Source: Fimbriimonadia bacterium (GTDB lineage: Bacteria > Armatimonadota > Fimbriimonadia > Fimbriimonadales > JABRVX01). From it: 64,000 bases of DNA. The notes beneath the pieces are model-generated. The model saw nothing but the letters and a program-made list of their open reading frames with translations, did not search any database and was not told the origin of the DNA. How positions within the stretch are numbered: position 1 is the stretch's first letter; the number at the start of each line of letters is the position of its first letter. A program made the position numbers and the translations under genes. Location: assembly GCA_039961735.1 (NCBI GenBank), contig JABRVX010000002.1, forward strand, positions 53,961-117,960, given 5' to 3'. Shown here in pieces: positions 8,656 to 17,050 of this stretch.

Positions 8656-10038
8656 ATGCCCCGAGCTGTCGTCATCGTCTTGCTATGGCTCACCGCTGCA
8701 ATCGTCAGCGCCGACCTGGCGGCCGGAGTCGCCCGGGTCGGTCTCACACCGGATCCGAGTGCGGAGAAGGTTCCGTTGGGCGGCTACACGGCCCGAGGCA
8801 ACAAGAAGGCCATCGGCGTGCGCGACGAGGTCGGCGCGACCGCTTTGGTGCTCTCCTCGGGCGGGCAGCGCTTCGCCATCGTGTCGTGCGACCTGCTCAC
8901 CGTCCCCGCATCCCTGTCAGAAGCGGTTGCGGCGCGTCTCCCCAGCTGGTCGGAGCAGGACCTCGTCCTATGCGCCACTCACACCCACTGCGCGCCGGAC
9001 AGCCAGCGCCTCAACCGCCGAATGAGGTTTCCGGTGCCCGGCATCGCCACCTTCGACGCGAAGGCACTGGACTGGACCGCCGAGCGCATCGCTGCAGCCA
9101 TCCGACAGGCGGAGACTTGCCTCGAGCCCGTGACGCTCTGGACCGGCTCTGCCGCAGCGGACCTCAGCCGGGGCAGGCGACCAGCAGAGACCGCACTGCC
9201 GAACTGCCGCGGGCCAATCGTCGGTCGCATGCCGCAGAAACTCCGCCGTCAAGCTGCGCCACATCCCGAGCCGGACGTTTTGCACGTCGCCGAGTTCCGG
9301 CGAGGGGACGGAACTCCCCTGGTCCTTCTGGTCAACTATGCGGCTCACCCCACGATCTTCGGCGACAAGATGCTGCAGATATCCGCCGAGTGGCCGGGAG
9401 AGTTGGCCCGTTGCTGGGAAAGGCGCAACCCCGGAACGCCCCTCCTGTTCCTGAACGGCGCACTGGGCGACCGTTCTCCGGTCGCCGATAGAGGCACGGA
9501 TGACGACGAACGGGTGGCTCTCTACGCCCGCTCCCTGCTGAGAGTGATCGCAGGTGCCATGGGCAACCTGTCGCCCGTGAGTCGCGGCCCGATGGAAGCG
9601 GATGGGCACGGGCGACAGGTTGCCCATGGCACCTCTCCTGGGCCCTCTCCGGAGCACATGCTCGTCCGCTACACCGTGGCCTCACTGCCCGCTGCGCAGC
9701 CGCATCCCGAGCTTGTTCGGGAGATGGCCGCCCAGGGCATCCCCAAAGGGTTACTCGGCCAGGTAGTGCAGGGCTTTGCTCCACCCGCGGCGCCCATGCG
9801 CTTGTTGCAAGTCGGCGGCTGGCGCGTTCTGTTCGTGCCCGGCGAGCCCACCACCAAGGCGGGCGCGGAGCTTCGGCGGGCAGCACGGGCCGACTTCGTC
9901 GCCTCCTTCGCCAGCGAGTGGGTGGGATACGTGCTGACGCCCGAGGAGTACGCCCAAGGTGGGTACGAGGCCACCGTCTCCTTCCACGGCCCGCACCTGC
10001 TGGACGTGCTCCTCGCCGCTGCGCGTTGTCTTCGCTAG
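8656..10038 (+). CDS. neutral/alkaline ceramidase-like exported protein
   Basis: The 460-residue protein starts with a signal peptide (MPRAVVIVLLWLTAAIVSA) and continues with the N-terminal domain of the neutral/alkaline non-lysosomal ceramidase family: GVARVGLTPD, the metal-binding THTHCAPD at 108-115, and NYAAHPT around 230-236. The C-terminal Ig-like domain of true ceramidases is missing, so the substrate may not be ceramide; many bacterial homologues of this size are uncharacterised. Residues about 299-326 (AMGNLSPVSRGP onward) are encoded by a perfect 28-bp inverted repeat at 9552-9634, which looks like a short element that was inserted without breaking the frame. Confidence 0.85.
   Translation: MPRAVVIVLLWLTAAIVSADLAAGVARVGLTPDPSAEKVPLGGYTARGNKKAIGVRDEVGATALVLSSGGQRFAIVSCDLLTVPASLSEAVAARLPSWSEQDLVLCATHTHCAPDSQRLNRRMRFPVPGIATFDAKALDWTAERIAAAIRQAETCLEPVTLWTGSAAADLSRGRRPAETALPNCRGPIVGRMPQKLRRQAAPHPEPDVLHVAEFRRGDGTPLVLLVNYAAHPTIFGDKMLQISAEWPGELARCWERRNPGTPLLFLNGALGDRSPVADRGTDDDERVALYARSLLRVIAGAMGNLSPVSRGPMEADGHGRQVAHGTSPGPSPEHMLVRYTVASLPAAQPHPELVREMAAQGIPKGLLGQVVQGFAPPAAPMRLLQVGGWRVLFVPGEPTTKAGAELRRAARADFVASFASEWVGYVLTPEEYAQGGYEATVSFHGPHLLDVLLAAARCLR
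9552..9634. repeat. 83-bp palindromic element inside the ceramidase-like gene
   Basis: The arms 9552-9579 and 9607-9634 are perfect reverse complements over 28 bases, separated by a 27-base spacer. The right arm reads CACGGGCGACAGGTTGCCCA then TGGCACCT. A near-copy of 23 bases of the right arm (21 of 23 identical) occurs between genes at 11654-11676, so it belongs to a dispersed REP-like family. The element is translated in frame as part of the ceramidase-like protein. Confidence 0.9.
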
Positions 10039-10040
10039 CC

Positions 10041-11522
10041 TCAGCTCTGGTCCGTCAGAATCGTCACCTCGTAGGTGTAGGTTACGGCGCGCTTCTCGCC
10101 AGGCTTCAGGTCCACCCACCACTCCAGCGTGTTCGTGGGCTCGGAGCCGTCACGAACGAGCGAGGTAGTCTTCACCGTGCCGCCGTCCCCTACGCTCAGC
10201 ATCTTGCCCTTGACGGTGCGTAGGATCTTCACCTTGGCCGCTTCGGAGCGGAAGTTCTCCAGTTCCAGGGAACCCTTCATCTGCACGGTGACGCGCCGCC
10301 GTCCGTTCACCACGAACGGCTCTCCGCGCGAGGCCTCTACCTCCCTTACGGCAGTGCGTATGCCCACCCCGCTCGCCAGCCGAACCTCGGAAGTCGCGCC
10401 GTTCGGCGTGTAGCGAATCAGGCCCTGACCGAGCGGCTTCTGCTCACCGAGCACGAAAGCGGGTCCCGTGGTGAGGGGCAATCCGGTCTCGTTCTTGACT
10501 TGCAGGATGTAGGTGAGAGTATCGGTGTCCGCCTGCCACTCGAAGCGCGGCTCGACGCTGACGGTGTGCTCGAAGATGGTGATGGAGGCCACGTCGCTCG
10601 AGCCCATGCTGATGCCCTCTGCGGTGTAGTAGAACAGCTCTCCGGACTCCTCGCCCCCGAGTTGGATGGGGGCGCCTTCGTAGTCCTCGGCCGGCGCAAA
10701 CCGTCCTCCCCCTCCACCCGGGCTGCGCCTGGCCATCTCATCGCGAACTTGGTTCATCATGCCGGCATCGAGTTCCATCGTTCGGCCGGTGACAGCCGCG
10801 AGGGCGCGAAGCAGGGTTTCGATGCGGCCCCGCTCGCTGATCATCGGGGCGCCCACCACGAACTGCACCGTGACGTTCTCCACCTTCTCCGGAATGCCGA
10901 GCAGGGTAGCGCGCATCGTGAGTGTCGCCTTGCCACCGTTACCCACCTGCAACAGGTAGCCGGGCTCCCACCTCACGCCGTCTTGCACGTACCCGAACAC
11001 GAAGCCCGCAGGTTTGGTCGGATTGGGAGTCTTCAGCTTGATACGGAGGGGGTAACCGACCAGCTTGATGGACTGCACGGTGTCGTAGGACACGGCGGTG
11101 AACTGCTTGTTCTCCTCCAACAGGAGCATGTTCGGCAGCAGGCCGGAGAGCTTTCCGATGTTCTCCTTGTCATTCGCCGTGACACTCAGTCGGAGACCGA
11201 TCTTGTCTTCCAGCGCGGGCCGGATGTCTTCCGGCTTCTTGAAGGGGATGGTGTTGTCGCGTGTTGCGACGAGTTGTTCGATCCGGTCCGCTTTGGCCGT
11301 GGGGAATACCCAGAACGTGCCGTTCACGGCTGCCGGGGCGAGGCTCGTGGTCGCCCAGCCGTTTTCTAGCAGCGCCTGCCCCTGACGGATGTAGAAGCCG
11401 AAGCCCTCCTTGAACACGACGATCCGGTCGAGCTTGGTGTCGAAGGCGAGGTTCTTCGGGTCGTCGGCGAGGACGGCGGCGTGGGCCGCCAGCGTGGTGG
11501 CGATAAGGAACCAACTTCTCAT
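10041..11522 (-). CDS. exported DUF4139-like protein
   Basis: A 493-residue exported protein with signal peptide MRSWFLIATTLAAHAAVLA. The rest is beta-rich. The central part (DGVRWEPGYLLQV and following) and the C-terminus (TNTLEWWVDLKPGEKRAVTYTYEVTI) match the DUF4139 type of domain, whose role is unknown. A Gly/Ser/Arg-rich linker (ARRSPGGGGGRF, about residue 270) breaks the middle. I chose the ATG at 11522 because it has an AGGAGG site eight bases upstream and the signal peptide begins there; upstream in-frame residues look untranslated. It converges with the ceramidase-like gene, with only two bases between stops. Confidence 0.75.
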   Translation of the reverse strand: MRSWFLIATTLAAHAAVLADDPKNLAFDTKLDRIVVFKEGFGFYIRQGQALLENGWATTSLAPAAVNGTFWVFPTAKADRIEQLVATRDNTIPFKKPEDIRPALEDKIGLRLSVTANDKENIGKLSGLLPNMLLLEENKQFTAVSYDTVQSIKLVGYPLRIKLKTPNPTKPAGFVFGYVQDGVRWEPGYLLQVGNGGKATLTMRATLLGIPEKVENVTVQFVVGAPMISERGRIETLLRALAAVTGRTMELDAGMMNQVRDEMARRSPGGGGGRFAPAEDYEGAPIQLGGEESGELFYYTAEGISMGSSDVASITIFEHTVSVEPRFEWQADTDTLTYILQVKNETGLPLTTGPAFVLGEQKPLGQGLIRYTPNGATSEVRLASGVGIRTAVREVEASRGEPFVVNGRRRVTVQMKGSLELENFRSEAAKVKILRTVKGKMLSVGDGGTVKTTSLVRDGSEPTNTLEWWVDLKPGEKRAVTYTYEVTILTDQS

Positions 11523-11653
11523 CGAATCCTCCTTTGTTAACGCGGGGGGCGGCTGACCCCTGGTATGTGCCTCTACGCTTTGATGTGCCATTCGGTCAGA
11601 CGGTTACAGGCGCCACGGGGCTGGGCAGCTCGCGCAAAGGGCCTCGACCCAAA

Positions 11654-11676
11654 GGCGTCATGTTGCCCATGGCACC
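11654..11676. repeat. degenerate copy of the palindrome arm
   Basis: Twenty-one of 23 bases match the right arm of the inverted repeat at 9552-9634 (shared core GTTGCCCATGGCACC). It lies in the gap between the DUF4139-like gene and the alpha-galactosidase gene. The opposite arm is not clearly present. Confidence 0.65.
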
Positions 11677-11709
11677 CATCTGCAGCGGTACATGATCAAG
11701 TCGTCCTCA

Positions 11710-11731
11710 CCCCGTCCGCCCTCGGATGGGG
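11710..11731. repeat. short GC-rich palindrome, possible terminator of the alpha-galactosidase gene
   Basis: CCCCGTCCG-CCCT-CGGATGGGG forms a hairpin with one G-T pair just past the stop of the minus-strand gene ending at 11743. Close relatives are found at 13361, 18297 and 63962. There is no T-run after it. Confidence 0.5.
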
Positions 11732-11742
11732 CGTCGTGGCTT

Positions 11743-12861
11743 TTAGGCTGGATGCAAGCGGACCAGTCCACACCCGTGCGGCTCGACGTACTGCGAGTAG
11801 CTGCCGCGGAACTCGCCCACGTACTGCTGTGCCCACAGGTCCCGGACAACACACGGACGACGGTCGTGAATCCCCAGGCTCTCCCAGGCAACACCTACCA
11901 GCTGTCGTTCCGTATCGTGCCGGTTGAACAGCCCAACCGCCACCGAACCGTCTGCCAGCGGCTTCGCCCACACTTCTCCCACCAGCCAGCTGTTGCCGAC
12001 CCGATATCCCTGCCGACCGAGAGGGTCCTGGTCCACGGCTATCACCTCTCGGTTCAGCAGGATTTCACGGGCGGCGGGGTTCAGATTACGCACGTCGCAG
12101 CCCATCAGCAGCGGTGCAGCCATAAGGCACCACAGCGAAAAGTGGGTTCGGTACTCCGTGTCTGTAGGCACCTGACCGACGGCGGCATTGCCCTTGCCGT
12201 ACATTCCGACCACCATCATGTCCGGGTCGTTCCAGTGGTCGGGCCCGGCGTACGCCTCCAGCCCGGCTTGGCGGAACCCCATGTCGCAGATGCTCTCCCA
12301 GGTGTCTACGATGTCGGGTCCAGTTCGCCACATCTGTGCGCCGGTGCTCGCCGCCCACGTCCAGGGCTCCTCGCGACCCCAGTTGCAGATGCTGAACAGG
12401 ATTGGCCGCCCGGTCGCACGCAGCGCCTGGCCCATGCGGCGGTACAGCATCGGGCCAGAGACGCCTTCGGGGAGATAGCAGTAATCGTGCTTCAGGAAGT
12501 CCACGCCCCAATCGGCGAAGGTTTGCGCGTCCATCTCCTCGTGAGCAAAGCTGCCAGGCACTCGCGCGCAGGTGTGGGTACCGACACAAGAGTAGATGCC
12601 GAACTTCAGGCCTTTGGAGTGCACATAGTCTGCCAGCGCCTTGATCCCGTTCGGAAACTTGTGCGGGTCGGGCACCAGCCGGTCGTCTGGGCCGCGTTCC
12701 GGCGCCTGCCACAGGTCGTCCAGATTGACGTATCGGTACCCGGCTTCGGCGAATCCATGCTCGATGATCGCCTGCACGGTCTCCTTTACCAGCTCCTCGC
12801 TGATGTCTCCGCCGAAGGTGTTCCAACTGTTCCAGCCCATCGGGGGTGTGGGTGCGATCAT
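11743..12861 (-). CDS. alpha-galactosidase, glycoside hydrolase family 27
   Basis: A 372-residue GH27 enzyme that would release terminal alpha-galactose from oligosaccharides with retention of configuration. The N-terminal (beta/alpha)8 barrel opens with TPPMGWNSWNTFG. The nucleophile is Asp126 in LKHDYCY and the acid/base is Asp212 in HWNDPDMM, both intact. A C-terminal beta-sandwich (about 285-372, WLVGEVWAKPLADGSVAVGLFNR) follows. There is no signal peptide, so the enzyme is probably cytoplasmic, or exported by an unknown route. It is a single-gene unit. Confidence 0.96.
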   Translation of the reverse strand: MIAPTPPMGWNSWNTFGGDISEELVKETVQAIIEHGFAEAGYRYVNLDDLWQAPERGPDDRLVPDPHKFPNGIKALADYVHSKGLKFGIYSCVGTHTCARVPGSFAHEEMDAQTFADWGVDFLKHDYCYLPEGVSGPMLYRRMGQALRATGRPILFSICNWGREEPWTWAASTGAQMWRTGPDIVDTWESICDMGFRQAGLEAYAGPDHWNDPDMMVVGMYGKGNAAVGQVPTDTEYRTHFSLWCLMAAPLLMGCDVRNLNPAAREILLNREVIAVDQDPLGRQGYRVGNSWLVGEVWAKPLADGSVAVGLFNRHDTERQLVGVAWESLGIHDRRPCVVRDLWAQQYVGEFRGSYSQYVEPHGCGLVRLHPA

Positions 12862-12969
12862 GGCTGCTCCTTTCTAGCGTCTTGCCGATCCGGTTCCGCA
12901 AGCGGCGCACTGCACCTGCTCTAGGTCTGGGCCGCCACTGGGCGGGACTACTGCGCGTAGGATCGAGTC

Positions 12970-13332
12970 GTGGAGCGAGTAACGCTGATTTACGATGGGG
13001 GCTGCCCGAGGTGCACTCGGTGGGCGCAGTGGGCATTGAGGCGTGCGAGGCTGGGAATGCTCGAGACGCTCGCGTGCGAGGATGAAGTGACACGAGCGCG
13101 ATTTCCGGAAATCGCTGTGGAGCAGTGCCTGCGTGCGATGGTGGTCGCATTGCCCGACGGGACGACCGCTACCGGCATAGACGCCTTGCCCCACGTCGTG
13201 GCGCGCTTGCGTGGCTGGTCCTGCCTGGCTCCGTTGCTGCGCCTCAAGACGGTTCGTGTGTTCCTAAGGCCGGTCTACTGGCTACTCGCACAATCCCGGC
13301 GCCGGGTCCGATGCGACTGCGTGGGCGCCTAG
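12970..13332 (+). CDS. DCC-family (DUF393) thiol-disulfide oxidoreductase-like protein
   Basis: A 120-residue protein starting from GTG at 12970. It has the family signature YDGGCPRCTRW at residues 8-18, which contains the CxxC pair of this thioredoxin-fold family, and the central DGTTATGIDALPHVVARL. A hydrophobic C-terminal part (about 80-105) may contact the membrane. The redox role is inferred from the CxxC alone; biological function of the family is poorly known. It is divergent from the alpha-galactosidase gene. Confidence 0.85.
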   Translation: MERVTLIYDGGCPRCTRWAQWALRRARLGMLETLACEDEVTRARFPEIAVEQCLRAMVVALPDGTTATGIDALPHVVARLRGWSCLAPLLRLKTVRVFLRPVYWLLAQSRRRVRCDCVGA

Positions 13333-13360
13333 CGCCCCCGACCATGCCGGCTACAGAAGG

Positions 13361-13379
13361 ACCCGAGGGCGGAGCAGGG
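13361..13379. repeat. partial copy of the CCGAGGGCGGA palindrome family
   Basis: ACCCGAGGGCGGAGCAGGG in the gap after the DCC gene shares the 11-base core with the elements at 11710 and 18297 (reverse orientation). Confidence 0.4.
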
Positions 13380-13432
13380 TATACCCAAAAAGGGAGTCAG
13401 CGGGTAGCCGCTTAAGGGGAGTTTACCGGCGC

Positions 13433-14803
13433 ATGTTCAAAAAGGTCCTGATCGCCAACCGGGGAGAGATCGCCGTCCGAATCATCCGTGCGTGTCGTGA
13501 ACTGGGTATCAGCACGGTCGCTGTATATTCCGAAGCGGACCGCGATGCGCTACACGTTCGCTTGGCAGACGAGAGTGTGTGCGTGGGCTCGGGACCGAAC
13601 GGCGAGAGCTATCTGGTGGACTCTAACGTACTGATGGCCGCGCAGATCACCGGCGCGGACGCTATCCACCCCGGCTACGGCTACTTCGCCGAGAACGCCA
13701 CCTTCGCCGAGGGCTGTGCGGCGTTGGGCATTACCTTCATTGGGCCGAGCCCGGACACGCTCGAGCGGATGGGTGAAAAAGTGATGGCGCGCAAGATCGC
13801 TGCAGAGCAGGGCGTCCCAATCCCGCCGGGCACGTTGGACCCCGTGGCAGACGAAGCCCACGCGCTGCAAGAGGCGCAGCGAATCGGCTTCCCACTGCTG
13901 GTCAAGGCTGCTGCAGGCGGAGGTGGGCGCGGCATTCGGCGGGTCGAATCGCTGGACGAACTGGTGACGGCGTTGAGCAACGCGCAGAGCGAGGCGGCCG
14001 CGGCATTCGGCAACGGCGACGTGTATCTGGAGCGATGTCTGGTCGAGCCGCGCCATGTCGAAGTGCAGATCATGGGTGACCGCCACGGAAACGTGGTGCA
14101 TCTGTTCGAGCGTGATTGCTCGGTGCAGAACCTCAGGCATCAGAAGCTGATCGAGGAGGCACCGTGCCCCGCCATTGACGACGAAGTGCGCATTCGTATG
14201 GGAGAGGATGCAGTGCGGCTCGCGAAGGCCGTGGACTATGTCGGCGCAGGCACCGTCGAGTTCCTGGTAGATCGAGACCACAACCACTACTTCATCGAGA
14301 TGAACACGCGCCTGCAAGTGGAGCACCCGGTCACCGAGGAGCTGGTAGGCAGAGACATTGTGCGCAAGCAGATATTAGCAGCGGCAGGCGAACCGCTCGG
14401 CTTTGTGCAGAGTGAAGTGCAGCGCAAAGGGCACGTGATCGAGGCTCGCCTGACCGCCCAGGACCCTGACAGGGACTTCAGCCCGAGCTGTGGCACCGTC
14501 ACCGAGTGGGTGGTGCCCGGAGGTCTCGGGGTCCGCGTGGACACCTTCGGGCACTCCGGGGCCGTCATACCTCCCTACTACGATCCGATGATCGCGAAGG
14601 TGATAGTTTGGGATGCTGACCGTCCCCGTGCGATCGTCCGGCTACGGCGAGCGCTGTGCGAGTTCGTCATCGGCGGTATCAAGACGAATCGTGATCTGCT
14701 GATCCAGATCGTGGACAGTGACGAGTTCCGCGAGGGCCGATGGTCCACGGAGACGCTGCAGCGGCTGATGCGGGGCGCGGCGGTGTCTGGCAGTGGCCTC
14801 TAA
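13433..14803 (+). CDS. accC: biotin carboxylase subunit of acetyl-CoA carboxylase
   Basis: The 456-residue protein carboxylates the biotin on BCCP with ATP and bicarbonate, the first half-reaction of fatty-acid synthesis. The N-terminal domain begins MFKKVLIANRGEIAVRIIRACRELG; the ATP-grasp glycine loop is KAAAGGGGRGIRR (about 160-172), and EMNTRLQVEHPVTE is the conserved catalytic/ATP-binding strand. Length fits AccC (about 450) and no carboxyltransferase or biotinyl domain is fused. It is the first gene of the overlapping operon accC / nusB-folD / ispA / lhgO. No accB is next to it, although accB normally precedes accC. Confidence 0.97.
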   Translation: MFKKVLIANRGEIAVRIIRACRELGISTVAVYSEADRDALHVRLADESVCVGSGPNGESYLVDSNVLMAAQITGADAIHPGYGYFAENATFAEGCAALGITFIGPSPDTLERMGEKVMARKIAAEQGVPIPPGTLDPVADEAHALQEAQRIGFPLLVKAAAGGGGRGIRRVESLDELVTALSNAQSEAAAAFGNGDVYLERCLVEPRHVEVQIMGDRHGNVVHLFERDCSVQNLRHQKLIEEAPCPAIDDEVRIRMGEDAVRLAKAVDYVGAGTVEFLVDRDHNHYFIEMNTRLQVEHPVTEELVGRDIVRKQILAAAGEPLGFVQSEVQRKGHVIEARLTAQDPDRDFSPSCGTVTEWVVPGGLGVRVDTFGHSGAVIPPYYDPMIAKVIVWDADRPRAIVRLRRALCEFVIGGIKTNRDLLIQIVDSDEFREGRWSTETLQRLMRGAAVSGSGL

Positions 14804-16166
14804 GCGAAGGCGCACCGCGCGCGAGGTGGCGCTTCGCGCGCTATACGAGATCGAGATCGGCAAGCAGACGCCCGAGGATGCGGTCCAGCACTGCCTGGGC
14901 GACGTCGAGCTGGATGAGGACGCCGAGCAGTTTGCGTACGACTTGGTTCGCGGCGTCTCCTTACACAAGGCCGAGATTGACCGCCGAATCGAGGCGTTGT
15001 CACACGAGTGGGCACTGGACAGACAAGCATGCGTGGACCGCAACGTGCTGAGACTGGCCGCCTATGAACTGATGTTCTGTCCTGGAATCCCCACCGCGGC
15101 CACGATCAACGAGGCGGTGGAGCTCGTGAAGAAGTACAGTACCAGGGACTCGGGGCGGTTCGTGAACGGCGTGCTGGGCGCGCTTGCAGACGGCCTGGCG
15201 AAGACCTCGATAGTCGGTACCTCACAGACCCCGAGCGATCCTAGCACTGGTACCGAAGACGTAATCGGGAGCGCCGATGGGACGCATTCTACGAACGGAG
15301 GACAACGAGTGAGCGCAGTCGTGATGGATGGGGCGGCTTTGGCGAAGCAGGAGCTAGAGACCGCCAAGTTGCGCATCGAGCGCCTGCGAGCAGCAGGTAT
15401 GCAGCCCCGTCTCGATATTGTGTTAGTGGGCGACGACCCGGCTTCTATCACCTATGTCAAGATGAAGAAGAAGCGCGCCGAGTACGTGGGTATTACCGCG
15501 GTGCTCCATCACATGCCAGAAGCCGTCACGCAGGAGCAGGTGGAAGACACCGTGCGCTTCCTGAACCAGGACCGCAACGTGCACGGTATCTTGGTCCAGC
15601 ACCCTCTGCCGAAGCACATCCGTGAACGTCCTGTGTTGGCAGTATTGGACCCTGCCAAGGACGTGGACGGTATCACCCCCTTCTCGCTCGGGGCGTTGGT
15701 CAGCAAGACGGATGGGTTCCGGTGTGCCACACCCGCAGGCATCATGCGATTGCTGGAGCACTATGAGGTGCCGCTGCACGGCAAGCACGCGGTGATCTGT
15801 GGCCGCAGCTTTATCCTGGGCAGACCGATGGCCCTCATGATGCTAACCGCGAATGCTACCGTCACCATCTGCCACAAGTACAGCACTAACGTGCAGGAGC
15901 TGACTCGCCAGGGAGACATCGTGGTATGCGGTACCGGTAAGAGCGAGATGTTCCGCGCCGACTGGTTCAAAGAGGGTGCGACAGTGATAGATGCGGGCTA
16001 CAGTCGGCCGCCCGGATCGGACCGGGACGTGGGCGACGTGGCTTTCGAGGAAGTGAAGGAGAAGGTGTCGTTCATCACGCCGGTCCCCGGCGGAGTGGGC
16101 CCGATGACAGTGGCGATGTTGCTGCAGAACGTCGCCCTCTCCTGCGAACGAAGGCTCCACCAATGA
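14793..16166 (+). CDS. NusB-FolD fusion: antitermination factor + methylene-THF dehydrogenase/cyclohydrolase
   Basis: One open frame of 457 residues contains two normally separate proteins. Residues 1-140 are NusB (KRRRTAREVALRALYEIEIG ... INEAVELVKKYS ... RFVNGVLGAL), which acts in rRNA antitermination. Residues 141-172 are a Ser/Thr/Gly/Asp-rich linker. Residues 173-457 are FolD, which interconverts 5,10-methylene- and 10-formyl-THF: YVKMKKKRAE carries the catalytic Lys, with VQHPLP, VDGITP, GRSFILGRP and PVPGGVGPMTV. The first start is a GTG at 14793 inside the accC end. A second in-frame GTG at 15309 has GGAGG seven bases upstream, so free FolD may also be made. The stop overlaps the ispA start (ATGA). 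Confidence 0.93.
   Translation: MASKRRRTAREVALRALYEIEIGKQTPEDAVQHCLGDVELDEDAEQFAYDLVRGVSLHKAEIDRRIEALSHEWALDRQACVDRNVLRLAAYELMFCPGIPTAATINEAVELVKKYSTRDSGRFVNGVLGALADGLAKTSIVGTSQTPSDPSTGTEDVIGSADGTHSTNGGQRVSAVVMDGAALAKQELETAKLRIERLRAAGMQPRLDIVLVGDDPASITYVKMKKKRAEYVGITAVLHHMPEAVTQEQVEDTVRFLNQDRNVHGILVQHPLPKHIRERPVLAVLDPAKDVDGITPFSLGALVSKTDGFRCATPAGIMRLLEHYEVPLHGKHAVICGRSFILGRPMALMMLTANATVTICHKYSTNVQELTRQGDIVVCGTGKSEMFRADWFKEGATVIDAGYSRPPGSDRDVGDVAFEEVKEKVSFITPVPGGVGPMTVAMLLQNVALSCERRLHQ
15297..15311 (+). promoter_or_regulatory. internal Shine-Dalgarno and GTG start for stand-alone FolD
   Basis: GGAGG at 15297-15301 is followed after seven bases by GTG at 15309, in frame with the fusion and exactly where FolD homology begins (VSAVVMDG). 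This is as good as any ribosome-binding site in the window and could allow separate FolD synthesis from the nusB-folD message. Confidence 0.7.
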
Positions 16167-17047
16167 CATTCGAAGAGTACGCGTCGCCTAGGATCGTTCT
16201 AGTGGAGGAGGGCCTGGATAGGGCTCTCCCACCTGAGACGCTCCGGCCGGAGCAGCTTCACCGAGCAATGCGATACAGCGCCCTGGCGCCGGGCAAGCGG
16301 ATTCGCCCCCTGCTCTGTATCGCGGCGGCCGAGGCGTGTGGTGGTAGTGCGGACCGAGTGCTTTCGACGGCTTGCGCGCTGGAGTGTATCCATGCCTTCT
16401 CGCTGATTCATGACGATCTACCCGCACTGGATGACGACGACCTTCGCCGGGGCCGGCCCACGTGTCACGTGGCGTTCGGTGAAGCGACGGCGATCCTAGC
16501 AGGAGATGCACTCTTCGCACTCGCCTTTCAACTGATAGCGGAGAACCGAGCTTGTGCGCCCGATGAGGCGGTGGGCCGGGTGTTAGCATTGCTCGCCGAG
16601 GCTAGCGGCACCGCCGGGATGGTGGGTGGGCAGGTAGTAGACCTGGAGGCCGAGACGCACGAGGCTGACGCAGAGACGGTGGAGTACATCTATGAGAGAA
16701 AGACCGGCGCGCTGATCCTCGCCTCTGTAGTCAGCGGGGGGATACTCGCTGGCGCAGATGGGGATACGCTGTGCCAGCTCGCGGATTACGGCTCGTTGGT
16801 CGGCCGGGCGTTCCAGGCGGCGGATGACGTGCTGAACGTGATCGGCGATGAAGCCACCATCGGAAAGCCGGTCGGCAGCGACGCAGCGCGCCACAAAGCC
16901 ACCTATGTGGCACTCTACGGCGTGGAGGGCGCGATGGAGAGATCGAGGGAACTAACACGCCAGGCAATCGGCAAGCTCGAGACACTCGGGTGCCGGGCCG
17001 ACCCTCTGCGCATGTTGGCCGAGTACGTGGTCGAGCGCACCTCGTAG
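16163..17047 (+). CDS. ispA: short-chain polyprenyl diphosphate synthase (farnesyl/geranylgeranyl type)
   Basis: This 294-residue enzyme condenses IPP with allylic diphosphates. The first aspartate-rich motif is HDDLPALDDDD (83-93), with the two-residue spacing typical of bacterial FPP/GGPP synthases; the second is ADDVLNVIGDEATIGK near 215-230. GKRIRP (44-49) binds IPP. Product length (C15 or C20) cannot be read safely. It overlaps the folD stop by four bases and lies three bases before lhgO, in the order nusB-folD-ispA known from other phyla. Confidence 0.93.
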   Translation: MTFEEYASPRIVLVEEGLDRALPPETLRPEQLHRAMRYSALAPGKRIRPLLCIAAAEACGGSADRVLSTACALECIHAFSLIHDDLPALDDDDLRRGRPTCHVAFGEATAILAGDALFALAFQLIAENRACAPDEAVGRVLALLAEASGTAGMVGGQVVDLEAETHEADAETVEYIYERKTGALILASVVSGGILAGADGDTLCQLADYGSLVGRAFQAADDVLNVIGDEATIGKPVGSDAARHKATYVALYGVEGAMERSRELTRQAIGKLETLGCRADPLRMLAEYVVERTS

Positions 17048-17050
17048 AGC

